A stretch of DNA of 51,739 bases. It comes from Gnetum montanum (Eukaryota > Streptophyta > Gnetopsida > Gnetales > Gnetaceae). The stretch's first letter is position 1, and each line of letters begins with the position of its first letter. Below, one piece after another: positions 34,071 through 46,980 of the stretch. The notes under the pieces are model-generated. The model did no database searches. It was not told the DNA's origin and was given only the letters and a program-made list of their open reading frames with translations. Where the stretch lies: contig MNCI01030955.1 of assembly GCA_015680685.1 (NCBI GenBank), forward strand, positions 272,428 through 324,166, read 5' to 3'. Both the position numbers and the translations under genes were made by a program.

Positions 34071-34240
34071 GCCTGATGCCTTCACATTTAGGCCTGATGT
34101 TTTGGATTTAAATTTTTCCAGCCATTTTCATACGGGTGCAAGTGCACATAAATTATTTTAGATTAGGTACCATCAAAATTTATACCAAGGTAGATATTAT
34201 ATTATCACCTTGCTCATAAAATCACTAAGGGCTTCAATAN
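34071..34240. other. Unassigned sequence ending in a single N
   Basis: A direct repeat of AGGCCTGATG (34058 and 34082 regions) is followed by unrecognised AT-rich DNA up to an N at 34240. The T1 5' LTR expected here is not seen. The N probably marks an assembly join. Confidence 0.5.
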
Positions 34241-35523
34241 AGAGGGGAACTTTTGGAAAAGACACTTGATACATCACACTTTTGGAAAAGACACTTTGGG
34301 AAGGCTACTAGCTAGCACTTGGGGTCTCATATCATCATCACTTTTGAGATCACACTTGGGGTCTTGGAAGATTTGTAAAGAAGATTGCTTGTAAGATGGC
34401 TTACTAAAGGAAAGATTTCAACCTCTTTGTCATAGTTCTGTGAGTTATGTTTTTTATTTTTTATTTTGTTTAAATTGTTTAGCTAGTGGTTTAGATAGTA
34501 TCATCCTTGGCAAGTAATTTTGGGATTTTTAGATTGCTCTGATTGTTCTTGTTGTCCGATAGAAAATTTTTGTGAAAATTTTGCCATAGAAGCGCTTGTT
34601 TTTAAAAGCCTTAAGAGTATTTTAGTAGTAAATTTTGTTATTGTGCAACGTATAGGAACTGCTATTGGGATTTTTGTAAGAGAGCCTCTGCTTGTAGTCA
34701 TGTCGTTGAATAATTTAGTAGTCAAGAGGGTTCAAAAAATCTTTGGCATTTTGATGGGACCAGAATAGCTTCTTTTTATCTTTAAAGTGAATTTCCATGG
34801 TATTTCAATCAGAAATTGTCAAGTCTTTCGAAGGTTTTGTTGAATGCAATCATTGACATCTATTATCTAGTCAAAATGAAGTCTCATACGTCAACAATTT
34901 TTGGTAGCATAGTAGGATTGTCTTGAAGAAATTGCTTATTTGAGCCTTGGAAGTTTGAACAATTCGTAGATATTGAATTTGGGATAGCTTTATTGAGAAG
35001 TGTTTACTCGTGTCATTTTACCTTCTTGAAATATTTTAGGTCTACACAAATCTGCTTTCCTTTCTTTTCTATCTATTTCCATCGAATCTTGCTCTATTTC
35101 TAGTTTTCTTGTGGAACTATCTCTTTCTCTAGGGAAAATTAGGAGTAGATTTGTGGAGTTGTGCTCAAATATTTTTGCAAAATTTTATTTGTTACAAGTA
35201 GGTGTTATAAGGACCACGTAGACTAGGCAATTGAACAAAATAGGAACTCTCAACAACTCACATTACTTGGCAAAGTTGGTTGAATCTCTTTAAGATAAGT
35301 CATCTATAGTTCACACATAATGCAATCGTTTCATATTTCACAACCGCATACCGTAACAGCACACACACATACTCACATTAACTACTGAGTTTATTTGGAG
35401 GTATCTAGGCCTTGGTGTTGCCAGAGACCAGCAGGCACCTAAATCCTGTTCGAGGACACTCGTTGGTAGTCGCATCCCAAATGATCGCCAACACTAACCT
35501 GTACGACTAGTAAATATAGGAAA
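34241..35523. other. Unassigned sequence, no gene recognised
   Basis: It begins with a short direct repeat (CTTTTGGAAAAGACACTT, twice). Open frames of 74-82 aa on both strands at 34501-34768 overlap and match nothing I know. Near 35410 a CTTGGTGTTGCCAGAGACC segment has a faint primer-site look. The region could be a further retroelement piece. Confidence 0.3.
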
Positions 35524-36060
35524 GATTGGAGAACAAAACTCAACAATGCTCTATGGGCTTATCCATCAACTTTGAAACTTCCTATCGATTATTCCCTTTA
35601 TGATTTCATGTATGAAAAAATACCAACTCTTCCAATCTAAGCAAAACTTTGTACACTTTCAAAAGCTTGTGAACTTGATCTCAATTTGAGTATAGCCCAA
35701 AGAGAATAATTAATGACATTGAATGTGGTAGACAAGAACTAGTTAGTAGCCCAATCTATGAACAAAGTGCATAAGGCACACATCAAACAACATCATAACT
35801 TAAGGATAAGAAAAGTTAAATTCCAACTAAGAGATCAGGTTCCTTACTAGAATCCCATGCACATACCAAAATGCACAAAATTTTAGATGCTATAGAAAGG
35901 ACCTTATACTATTCACATAACTTTTTCATCTCAGGCCATGATAGTTTACCATCCTTCCAGCCCAGACAAGAAATTAGTAATCAATATTCAATAAGTAAAA
36001 CCTTTCCTTGAACAACTAATAACTAGTGGCATTGACACCTCAATCGATGGCCAGGCATGT
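35524..36060 (+). pseudogene. E2 integrase C-terminal fragment (Athila-like)
   Basis: It reads DWRTKLNNALWAYPSTLKLP, then IDYSLYDFMYEKIPTLPI, the counterpart of the gypsy IN segment WS-x-KLDDALWAYRTAYKTPIG...LVYGK-x-CHLPVE. ACELDLNLSIAQRE and KVKFQLRDQV follow. Stops are frequent afterwards. It is the only pol piece of the E family in the window and is followed by the E-type spacer, which places pol upstream of the spacer in a complete element. Confidence 0.75.
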
Positions 36061-37525
36061 TCTATCTTTTGAATCTTCTCCTTCCAACTTAATCATGGGG
36101 GAGATGGCCATTCATGTTAAGATTCTATGATGATTACTCAATTTTTCAACTTTTTTTTTTACATTGTTCTTTATACATTTTTAATTTTCTTGAATATTTT
36201 ATAATTTATTATATATATTTTTCCTTATTTATTTTTCTTTATGTGTTTTTTTCTTATTTGTTGTCCATCAAGAATCTTGCATTTTTGCCATATCTGCTAC
36301 TACTAGAATTCATTCAAAACAAAACTTAATGTTTGGATTGATCATTTAATGACTAGATTTCATTTTTGGATTATGATATTGATTAATGTAGCATTAATTT
36401 TTTTATGGTATCAGGTAGTGATTCCACATCATTCACCCATTCCACTCAATTCTATGGGGTTTTTTATCCTGGAAGCATGAGGTCCTTTCCTAATTACAAC
36501 TTACAAGGAATCCATGACTTTGATACTTAACACACTTAGAACATACTAAGTGGAATGGATAAAGGTGTGGCTTTAGGAAGATTTATCACATTCTACATCC
36601 AACTACCTCTTGATTTTTTATGGATATTATCATTGGTCTCTCATCACTCCTACTGTCAAACAATAAGAGGAAGCATGTCTTTTCACGATGTGGTTCCCAT
36701 GAAAAAAACATGGGAATTCAAAGCACATCCCACACAATAATGGGCTACAAGTATTGGTTATGGGGTTGGAAATACATGTTACCCATGCCTGAAGGCACCT
36801 CTCTAGCTAAGGCCCTTCCTATCTTTCTTATTTTATTTTCTTCTCTACTTGGAGTGGTGATTGATCTTTCAAAGTGTTCATGAATTCTTGGAGGTTGGAC
36901 AATATGAATATGATAATGCAAAGTCATTACAAGTGGATGGACTTGGTTCTAAGCAAGGATGGGATAGTATCCAATCATCTTAATCACACATGCCACAAGG
37001 AATTCATATGATCAAGATGTGAGACTCCATTCCATTTTCTCTCTCCCATCCCTCTACTATTGTCATTGACCACCTCACTACCTACTATCATGATCAATTA
37101 CTATGTCCATTTTAGTATTTCATAATCCTTTGATAATTTCTTGCATGGATTCAATCTTAAACTAACAATGATCATTCATCATCCTTAGGGCCTATATACT
37201 CCTTGGTATGAGGACATGTAAGGGCATTAGTGGCATGAGCCTACTCTAGGAAGGACCCACTTGCATACTCCTTGGTCATGTTCAGCTAAACCTTTTATCT
37301 CTTGGTCATTTTGTAATTGATTTTATCATAACATCACATAAACATCTAGTTTTGCAACACTTTAGCATATTATTTTTTTCTTGAAATCTCCTTTCTCAAG
37401 CCAATATCATACCCTCTTCCATGTTTTGGCATCCTTCTAGGCTTTTCTGGCTTCTTTTGGACTCTCATTTCATCCTTAAACTCTTCCAAAATACTTTGTT
37501 TTTCTTTGGAAATAATTGCTAAAAA
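36061..37525 (+). mobile_element. E2 spacer
   Basis: No gene is supported. Landmarks shared with the E1 and E4 spacers are the ATGGGGGAGATGG start, CACCCATTCCA, CATGTTACCCATGCCTGAAGG near 36776 and GGAAGGACCCACTTGCATA near 37249. A long T-rich run lies at 36140-36260. Confidence 0.6.
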
Positions 37526-37529
37526 TAGT

Positions 37530-37640
37530 CACATTGACGTGTCCCTATCGATGTGGCCCAATGCATCAATGCATACCTATCAATGCAACCCAATGCATTG
37601 ATGCATCCCCATCAATGCATGGTAAAAATAGTATAAATAT
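37530..37640 (+). promoter_or_regulatory. E2 internal promoter-like block upstream of ORF2
   Basis: Repeated words (ATCGATGTGGCCCAATGCAT, ATCAATGCA, CCCAATGCATTGATGCAT) end in TATAAATA at 37632-37639, the same octamer as in the LTR. The words resemble those in this element's own LTR U3 (40800-40915: ATCAACGTAGCC, TCCCTATTGACGC, GATGCATCGATGTTGATGC) and not the ATATC words of E1 and E4. Confidence 0.55.
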
Positions 37641-38014
37641 TCATGACACTTAGTAATTTTTATCATTTTCTTCCGAATGAAAGAGGATTTTTTGCCATTT
37701 TCAGAGCCCAAGAACCTTACTGTTCTTCAATCCCCTAGTAAGTAGAGGTAAGGTTTATGTCATTGGGATCACAAACCTTTGGTTTATGAAAAAAATTTCA
37801 ACTCCCTAAGGTTTAACTATTAAAATAATATTAAAATCTCAATACACACCAAGTTAAACCTTGCAAACAAACTCTAGTAGCAAATGAATAAGATAATAAA
37901 CCTATTAAGATCACAAACAAACTTAATATAACTTAACCTAATAAGAAATGTATAAAAAAGGAACTAGGAGTTACACATTAAAATTTTAATCCATGGTTAT
38001 GTTTATGATTGTAT

Positions 38015-40540
38015 ATGGCACTAAAGAGGGGAGTACCAACAAGAGGACCTTCCCAACCAGTGGAGAAGTAGCCATGAAGAGGAAGGGGCTAGCAATAGTA
38101 ATAACAACCCCAAGAAAAAGAGGCAGAAGCAATCCATGCAATGAAACCTCTTTAGTAGAATTCCAAAGTGGAATTTATTCAACAAATTTCCACTACTGAA
38201 ACTTGCCAATTTAGGTAAGATGAGGCCCTAAGGCCAAGACCTAATTTATAGGTCATACTAACATAGTATTACCTAGAAAAGATCCAAACCAAGAAGGTTT
38301 AGAGTTTAGTTCTCTAAGAACTAAACTTTGAATCCTTCTTGGAGTTTGTGCCTAAGGAAGTCTGCAAATAACTATAGGGGTCTCCCATGTGATCCATTCT
38401 CTCCTCTAGTGGAGAATGATACATGAGGGAGACCTACTTATTCTAGAACAACCAACAGGGAGACACATTAGTTAAGATCAAAGACATTATTATCTCCTAC
38501 TAGGTTGAGGCCATTATAGAGGCCCTCAATTTGCCTTATACTTAAGTAACTTTGGAAGAGATATCAACCTAGGTAAACCCAGAAGTCAAGAAAAAATGGA
38601 TCTAGTGCTACTTTAGGATGGAATGCAAGGAGTATGGTGCACTCACAAAGGTGAACTATGTCTACTTCAAAGTCACAACCTATCATCTGAACCTAGAGTG
38701 AGGCCATGTAAGGTCACATCCTTCTTTGCCCATGTGTGTGCTACTTTAGATAGCAAATTCTTAGTTAGCCTTCCACAACTCATCTATCTAGATATAGATA
38801 AGTAGTTCAACGCAAATGAAAAAGGAAGAAAAATACTCCCCTTCCCATGCGTTATCAGAAAACCCTATATGAGGAGAGGCATAACATGCTATGCCAATGA
38901 CACAGTCTTCCATGCTCTTACTACATCTTGGCAAGAGATGATGAAGGATAAGGAAGCCACAAAGCTACAAGAAGAGGAGAGGTTACTACCACCACCACCT
39001 ATGGGAGAGACCATGTCAAAAATGCTTATATCTATAGAAAGGCTTCAAAAACTTTGTGAGCAATAGTTGCAATAATAAAAAGGTTTGGCAAGTGGTGGCG
39101 AGCCATCAATTTACTATCCAACATTAAGCCATCTTAATGAGGTCACCAGGACCTCAGTTAGCTAGAGGAAATAGTCCTATTATTTTTCACACAACAAACA
39201 CAGGCATCCACAAGAACAAATCCCAGCACCCAAGAAGTTATGATGTCCATCCCTAGATAAAAGTTACTTAGAATTTCTAGAAATGTTGCAACCTTCTTAG
39301 TTCACTTCGAGGAAAGCAAGGAGGAGACTATACTAATGATGTAGCACTAAGAATAACAAATAGCAGTGGAGGTGGTGGTCGATAGGGTAGTAGAAGGCCT
39401 TAACACTCCTACAGCATTTATCCTAGATATTACTATAATGGAAGATGTTTAAACATCCACAACAGCATAAAGTGGTCTATTGAGTGTAGTCCAACATGTG
39501 CAAGTGTCGGAAAGACTAGCGGAAACTAGGAAACCACTTCCAGAGATTTTTGATCTTCTAGATGAAATTAATACAACCAAGTTAAAGATGATAGATACAA
39601 AGGGAAAACTCCTCATTTTTAATGCCTACCTATAGGAAACCACCACCTAAAACCAATGGTTGGTGGCCAAAGTTGCAAAGTTGCAAGCTCGTCTCTCCAA
39701 TCCCGGCATTCTCAACCCAAACTTCACACACAATGAAACATTCCAATAGCTTTAGCAAAGAATCAAATAGGTTGAGAATGTAAAGGAGGTTGCAGTCTTT
39801 AACACATCCCTATCAAACACCATGGCATTCAACACTAATAAGGATCTATCACAAGTCTATAAGGAAAATTTGATCCTCACCAAGGATATCCACTACCTAT
39901 GCAATGTTAGAAAACATAAAGATCATATGGTTGAATTTCTTTGACAATAGCAGGAGCAACTAGCCAAGGTCAACCTTGATCTGAGAAGGTTGACAATAGA
40001 GAATATAAATCTCTTAATGGAGAAATTTTGACCACTTCACTAGAAAATAGCCATTAAGGTAGCCACCTCAAGAAATAAGGCCCTAAAATTAAATGGGTTA
40101 AAACCCATTACATGGACCAGGTTGGACTCCTAAAAGGAGTGAATGAAGCCCTCTAGCAACTCTAGCAATGAGGCAATGTGTGGTAGCCAATTTTTGATGG
40201 CTTAAACACATACAATAAGGAAGAAATCCTTGAAGAAGTTTCAAGTAAGGACATTCGATATCGAATATAAACAATTTATAACGTGATTTATCAATGTAAA
40301 GGGAATGTTCCCTACATGTCATGCCCATGCGATATACCTCCACCAACCCACATCAATAAAGCTGCATGAATTGCATAAGACCCCCATGGCAAGGAAGAGA
40401 AGATGAAGGCATTACTAGATGCCTTTAGGCTTCCACCAGTAGCAACAAGATAGCCTCAACCACCTCCACCACCATAAGTGTCAAAATCTAGCAAAGGACC
40501 TTTAGCACTACAGGAACCTCTATGTCTAGGCACTGTTTGA
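38015..40540 (+). pseudogene. E2 ORF2
   Basis: It starts ATGGCACTAAAGAGGGGAGT (MALKRGVPTRGPSQPVEK), matching MAPKRGDQVGPTQGVAK of E1, and ends EPLCLGTV-stop. The N-terminal globular part and the long helical part are recognisable (LQKLCEQ near 39050; alternating Leu/Glu/Lys after 39500), with stops throughout. The near-terminal motif (ATTGCATAAGACCCCCATGG region) corresponds to the AWTMHDPW segment of E1 and the ATWMVNNP segment of E4. Confidence 0.55.
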
Positions 40541-40779
40541 AAATTTGTCTTGTCTTTAGCAACTTAACAGAGCTGCTAGAATTTATGTAAAAGTGTCCAA
40601 TTTTTTTGTCATGAATACTAGTTTTATAATTTTGTACCGTCTAACACTCAAAGTCACTTAGTCAATCAGTCAATCTATCGTGTTTTACTTAATAAATTTC
40701 ATACTTCCCAAATTTTTGTAAAAATATTAATCCTCCTTTTGAACACTTGAGGAAAAGTTTTCACTTAGTTGTGGAGGTT

Positions 40780-41639
40780 TCATAATGTGTCATTCGACTA
40801 GCTATGTCGATAGGCATGTGTCAACATAGCCTCATCAACGTAGCCCCATTAACGTATCCCTATTGACGCACGATGACATGTGTTGATGTAGATGCATCGA
40901 TGTTGATGCAATCAAGCCTATATAAATATGTGTACTAACTACATTTATGGAACCTTTATGTCAATATAATAGCCAAGCCCTTACAATTTGCTATTCTTAG
41001 AGCGAGAATATTTTCCCTCTAAGTGCCCATAGTTTGAGTGAAGAGATTGTATGAAACTTTATTTAAGCACCATGTACCTAAACACATTGGTATAAATGGT
41101 AATAAAGCCAAGATTTCTAGCATTCATTGTAGCACTTGGTTTAGCTGAATCTTTCTTACTAGCATGTTACTTTAAAGTAATTATCATGAACACATAAGTA
41201 CAACTGCTTCGAGCATAATGTATAATGCTTGGTAATCCCAACAATGACCATTTGGTATGCCCTGTAAACATCACTTGATAACCAAGTAGTATTAATACAA
41301 GCTCGAGATGTGTACGGCAAGTGGGTATGGCTACTTATGTTAGGATAGTTAGCCTTTAGACAAGTAGGTAGTTAAAATAGTTAATCATTAAATGTTCATT
41401 TTCCTACCTAGAACTTAAGATAAAAATATAAATAAAAAAAATATCATATACCCTAACTCACATTTAATGATACACAAAGCATACATAAGTATGAGTTAGG
41501 AAGAAAATGATCACATGACTCTTTGGTTCACATTCTCTATCTATAAACAAACTTAGGAACTAAGTCCATGACATTTGATTGGATTATTTGTGCACACTTG
41601 TGATTTGTATGTTTAGGCGTAGGGTATACTCACTGCTCA
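40780..41639 (+). mobile_element. E2 3' LTR
   Basis: It follows the PPT AGTTGTGGAGGTT and begins TCATAATGTG (TG changed to TC); it ends CACTGCTCA. TATAAATA lies at 40921. About 860 bp long. Alignment to 11850-12496 identifies it as the partner of that LTR, with the nested T elements between. No primer site follows, so it is a 3' LTR. Confidence 0.7.
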
Positions 41640-42264
41640 TCACCCTCTAATGTCTAGAATTCCTACATAACTAATTTTTCATAATGAAGAGGTATAAGCA
41701 CCAAAGGCAACAAAAGAAACAATATGACAAAGGTCAAGCCATCATCCTCTTCATCTTTCTCTTCTTTGGCTAGTGGTGGTTAGAGCACAAGTATGGTCAC
41801 TNTAATTACATATATACAAAAAATGGGGGTTAAGATTCCACTATTGAGAAGTGACCATACTTGTGCTCTAACCACCACTAGCCAAAGAAGAGAAAGAGGA
41901 AGAGGATGATGGCTTGACCTTTGTCATATTGTTTCTTTTGTTGCCTTTGGTGCTTATACCTCTTCATTATGAAAAATTAGTTATGTAGGAATTCTAGACA
42001 TTAGAGGGTGATGAGCAGTGAGTATACCCTACGCCTAACCATACAAATCACAAGTGTGCACAAATAATCCAATCAAATGTCATGGACTTAGTTCCTAAGT
42101 TTGTTTATAGATAGAGAATGTGAACCAAAGAGTCATGTGATCATTTTCTTCCTAACTCATACTTATGTATGCTTTGTGTATCATTAAATGTGAGTTAGGG
42201 TATATGATATTTTTTTTATTTATATTTTTATCTTAAGTTCTAGGTAGGAAAATGAACATTTAAT
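41387..42264. repeat. Near-perfect inverted repeat, 415-bp arms, bounded by Ns
   Basis: Arms 41387-41801 and 41850-42264 are reverse complements with only about two mismatches seen. The left arm is the end of the E2 LTR plus its flank. Single Ns stand at 41802 and 42265, exactly at the end of the left arm and of the right arm. The 47-bp centre (41803-41849) is unique. Confidence 0.9.
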
Positions 42265-42265
42265 N

Positions 42266-42917
42266 TACAGTGTGATGTTAAGTGATTGTACAACATCCTT
42301 ATTCAAGGGTGACATACTTGGACACATTACATGACCAGAAATAAAAATCAAGATTACTTTCATCATTATAGCATTCACTTAGATTTATTATTACTTTCAA
42401 CTACTTAAATGTTTACTATTTTCCTTAGTTAATGTTTTCATTTATTTCTCTTTATTATTTCTATCATCAAGTAGAATGAGTACAACTAATCGTGAGCACT
42501 TAAGTATAATTACTTGGTAGCCCAACAATGTATCATTTGATACTCCCAGTGATGTACGCTTGGTAATCCTAGCAGTAGTTACGTGAAGTCTAAGGCATGT
42601 ACAGACAATTAGGAATAGATACTCATCACACATAGGCTAGTTTAGATTTTACTTTCCATTGTTAATTAGCTCAATTAATTTATCTCTTTATTATCATTAG
42701 GAGTAGCTTAGGGCTAGACAACATCAATCATCATATGCTTCACTTTGGACTAAACCATATGTGATAAAGCTACCACTAATCCAAGTGCGAAGACAACAAA
42801 CTGTGATCAAAGCATAACGATTTAGATGCACAACTAGTCCCATCCATAGAATTCAACCGAATCATGCGTGAATGTTTCTGATTCATATGGTTGGGCATAT
42901 GGATACCTAGCTACTCA
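42266..42917 (+). mobile_element. E4 5' LTR, truncated at N
   Basis: It aligns with 48775-49421 from ACAGTGTGATGTTAAGTGATTG onward and ends CTACTCA. The U3 and TATA part is missing because the sequence starts at the N. Confidence 0.8.
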
Positions 42918-42921
42918 TCAT

Positions 42922-42940
42922 TGGTACCATTATCAAGGAT
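42922..42940 (+). other. E4 primer binding site
   Basis: TGGTACCATTATCAAGGAT, four bases after the LTR end, in the same place as the E2 site. Confidence 0.65.
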
Positions 42941-43043
42941 GGTGCTAGTTATCTAGCTTAGTTATATTAGACAGAATCGCTATAAACGCATTAACAATAT
43001 ATCTTCCAAAAAATATTAAATCACACATCATTAACTAGAAACA

Positions 43044-45480
43044 ATGTCTGTTTTACAAGGAAGCAATAATGCATTGTATAGTGAGAACATTCACTGGAGA
43101 ACTAACAAGATATATGTTGAAGAAAGTTGGAGTGACCAACCTCATGTAGGGGTTTCATATGCTCATGATCACCCTGACGACACTCAATGACTACATTCAC
43201 CTAAGGTAGACAACCCTAGAGGCAATGAAGTAATTCCTAGACCAGGGAAGGCCTCAAGGCCTAGGACCTCCTCAAAACCTCAAAAAGATAAATCAAGAAA
43301 CCTTGGGAAATACTATAGGAGCAATGGAAATCCTCCCAATTCCTCATCTTTCTCTTCCTCTTCAACATCTAGTTTTGATGAAGATGAATGTAGATATAGA
43401 GATCAAACTCATCATTGACATCAAAGTAAAAATAAAAATTGGAAACAAAACCATGAGAAAAATCAAAGACATCAAAGTGAACATATGCAAAATCCTCATA
43501 TTCAAATGAATCGAAATAGAAATTTTCATCACAACATGTTTGATGACAATGAATCCTTGTTGGCCACTAGAAGCCTAATGTAGATCATAGAGGTGGTTAA
43601 GATACCTCACAAGCATTGCAGGGAAAGTCACCTACCCAGGCTTGATATGAATAATATTCCTAAATTTTTGGGAGGCTATGATTTGGATGCACAATGTCAT
43701 CTATAAGCCTTCCACGATGCTTGTGTCTCATACAACATTGAAAGTGGGTGACAAAAACTTAAGTTCTTCCCTAGGACACTAATTGACAGAGCCGATGATT
43801 GGTATAAATTGTTGAAACCAAATTAAATCTTATGGTGGTCCATAATGTTGGAACTCTTCAATGTGAAATACCAAACCTATGCACAACTTAAGGATGTACA
43901 ACCTAAGGAGACAAATCCAAGGATGGAAATAAGAGCAACGTGAACCCTTATACATGGCATTAGATAGATATTATTCACTTTTGAATAGATTCCCATGCCA
44001 TGGTTTCTTTGAGGAAGAACAACTTTCTCACATCATAGATGGGCTTTGTAATGAAATGAGGGAGACCCTTGCGATATATGCTCCAAGTCAATTATGCGAG
44101 CTACGAACGCATCAAATCCAAGAGTTAATCGAGTGTGTGTAGCAAAAGAAGAGGGAGAACTATACAAATGGGAGAATGTTGAGAAATATCACTAGGATCC
44201 AACTCTTAAAAAGAAGAATGTCCATATCAATGACAAGGAGAAAGAGGTTGCTCTTGATAAGGTGATTCTGCAATAAACATTGTCGATACAGAAGTCTATC
44301 GATGAACTTGAAGTAAGGTTTGATAAGATGTTGGAGTGGATAAATGAGAAAGTTACAACTTTTTTAGAAGCCACAGAGGTGAAGGTAATGAAAAACAAAC
44401 TAGCTTATCACAATAAATGAAGGAAAAAAGAACCAAGAAATAGTTAAGAACACTTATCGACAAATAAGGGAAATGGCTAAAGAAAAGGAGGTTATAAACT
44501 CAACCATGGACAAAGATGATAGATGTGACATCTACATATATGACCACATTATGGGCCATTTCCCAATTATGTCACATCTACATGAGTATTAGGCTTTTAC
44601 ATTAAATCCCAAATTCATACAAAAGCACATGCCCAGAAAATTTTCTTTTCCACATGGTAATTATAGATAGTCCCACAACCAATCATGCTATCCTAGGAGG
44701 ACATATTTCCAACCTCAACACTATCATCAACCATAGCGGCAAAACCCACAGTCGTGGAGGAGGCCATCACCAAACTAGCCCTACCCATACTACCAGCCAA
44801 AACCGTACAGATATTATGTTCAACACCTTGTTTCTCCAACTAGTTCGTAGTCCTCTACTTCAAATTGCTACTATCATTCCCTCAAGTACCATCAACCCAT
44901 GACATCTCCTGAAGGATAACCACCTCACACCTCTTACCATCCATTCTATCCTTGATATTCTCATACTCCACCTCATCACATGCCATCACCAACAACATAG
45001 GAAGGTTTAGCACTACAACATCATTAAACGAATGCAACTTGTGCTACGAATGTGCATAGACATGTTGATACCAATAGGTTCCCACCATAAACTCAAAAAT
45101 TTTCTCTCTTTAGGATACCTCATAGGTGGAAGCACAACACTCATGAACCTACCACATCATCTGAACCAACATAATGTCAATCTAGTGCAACACCTTTCCT
45201 TTCACAACCAACATCCTCTACACCTATGCAAGGGCCACCATCCATTGTTACTCCAACACCCAATAGAAGCAATGAATCTGGCAATGTGGGGAGACAAATG
45301 ACTCCATGCATACTAAATTATGATCAAGGGTACAATCGTGGGCCAAACACCTGTAACATGCACACAACTCATACTCTAATCCACCATACATTTAATAACT
45401 AAGTGTGTGAACAACAACTTGTCTACGCATCTACCACTAAACTAAGAGACATCCAATGGCTTAAAATGAAAGGTTAACAT
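43044..45480 (+). pseudogene. E4 gag
   Basis: It starts ATGTCTGTTTTACAAGG (MSVLQGSNNALYSEN). The capsid domain is readable near 43640-44140: RLDMNNIPKFLGGYDLDAQ, FFPRTLIDRADDWY and LYMALDRYYSLLNRFPCHGF. A DRCDIYIYDHIMGHFPIMSH segment lies near 44518, as in E1, then a Pro/Gln-rich tail. Stops and frameshifts are frequent. As in E1, gag passes directly into the spacer without PR or RT. Confidence 0.82.
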
Positions 45481-46885
45481 AGTTTGGAGCCTACCTATCT
45501 GCTTATTAATTCTTGCTACAATCAAATGCTTATTCATGTGGGAAACACCCCATCCTAACATTCAAAATTAACAGGTATTTTTCATCTTTTTGTTTTACAA
45601 ATTTTTTTATCCTTTTCTCATTTCTTAATACAAATTTTTCCTATCCTTTTCAACTTTTCCACATTTTTTTTTCATATCCTTTGTCAGTAATCTCTCTTGT
45701 GAATAAAATGATCATATAGCCCATTGAGGTGAGGTTTTCTCTATGTTGTTAAGTCATGAGGGATTAATTATTTGGATAGTGGGGCCACATCATCCATCCA
45801 TCCATTCCATTAATAAGAGGTTCTTGCCCTAATTATAATGATATTCTTTTCCATCATCAAAACTAAGAATAAACACATAATCATGGTGCCTAGATAGAAA
45901 AGTGAAGAACCAAGTGGGAATGTGAAGGGTGTGACATCAAGAGGATTTGTGGATTCTCTTTGACCACTTTTGTATGATCTATCATGTTGCTAAGGTTGTA
46001 ATTATATCCTTGTAGATCTAATGAAAAATGGGAGTAAGAGTAAAATGAAAGATCACTGAATAAATTTCTGAGGGTCCCACTAGAAAGACATGTATCCATG
46101 CCTGAAGGTTGGCAACTTCTCATATTATCATCAAAAAAAAGAAGAGAAAGTGCCATGAATAAACTCCTCCCTTGAAAAAAATGCCAAGTGATGCTACTCC
46201 TTGTGACGATGATAGTCTTATGGTCGCCAATCGAAGGGATGAAACAATGCAATTTCATTGCAATGTGGTATGGACTTGGTTTGAATCTTGGAAAGAAGGG
46301 CTAATGATTATTTAACCATTAATAACACACAACAATTCATTATGCCTATGGTAAGACATCTCACGACCAAATTCCTGCAATATTTTCTAAAATCCATCTC
46401 ATCTTGCTATTCGTATGATCATAACTTGTGGTTTTTTGTAACATAGAGTTATTTTCTCAATTTTGTGATTTTAACATGTGTGTTTTATTTTATAGATATG
46501 CGATGCTTCAACTGCTTTGGTGCCTATGGACATTTTAGGCATGGTTATACAAGGGCATTAAGGGCTAGTGCCTGCTTTAGCAAGGACCCACTTGTATAGT
46601 TGTTGTAACTTGTACTTGTTTAACACAACCACATCATTTTTAACCTTCCAAGTGCATAATTGTTAAATTTACTACTTTCCCTTATCATATAATTGATCTA
46701 TTCCACACCATAGGTCTAATACCCCTTTTCTTGCATCTTCCAAAGCTTTTAATGTTGATGACTCCATCTTCTAACACTTCCAGTGCCTAAATATGATTTC
46801 TTACTTACCCCAAAACTATGAACTTAACTTGAAACCTTCCAACCAATCCTAGAGCTTCATTTTCCATGATGAATGCCCTCATTAC
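45481..46885 (+). mobile_element. E4 spacer
   Basis: Non-coding and alignable to the E1 spacer: GTGAGGTTTTCTCTATGTTG at 45730, ATCCATCCATCCATTCCATT at 45790, GGACCCACTTGTATAG at 46584. The 122-aa reverse frame at 45890-46258 is not preserved in the other copies and is not called. Confidence 0.65.
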
Positions 46886-46889
46886 ATGT

Positions 46890-46980
46890 GGATTTGAGCA
46901 CCCCAATATTGACTACTTGATATTGAGTCAGACTCGATGTCAAATACCTAATATTAGGTCAATAAAAACTATATATATGA
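46890..46980 (+). promoter_or_regulatory. E4 internal promoter-like block upstream of ORF2
   Basis: CCAATATTGACTACTTGATATTG, CGATGTCAAATACCTAATATT and a TATATATA box near 46970. The E4 LTR U3 has ATTTGATATTGGAG and CGATGTCAAGTATTCGGTATT before its own TATA box (48667), so block and LTR share word order. Confidence 0.5.

Noticed and set aside
34501-34768. 74-82 aa frames on both strands (TTSRGSLTKIPIAVPIRC...)
   Set aside because: No family recognised, both strands open at once, no second copy in the window; left unannotated.
41387-42264. A giant MITE or foldback transposon
   Set aside because: The arms are part of the E2 LTR and its flank, with no terminal element of their own, and the borders coincide with Ns.
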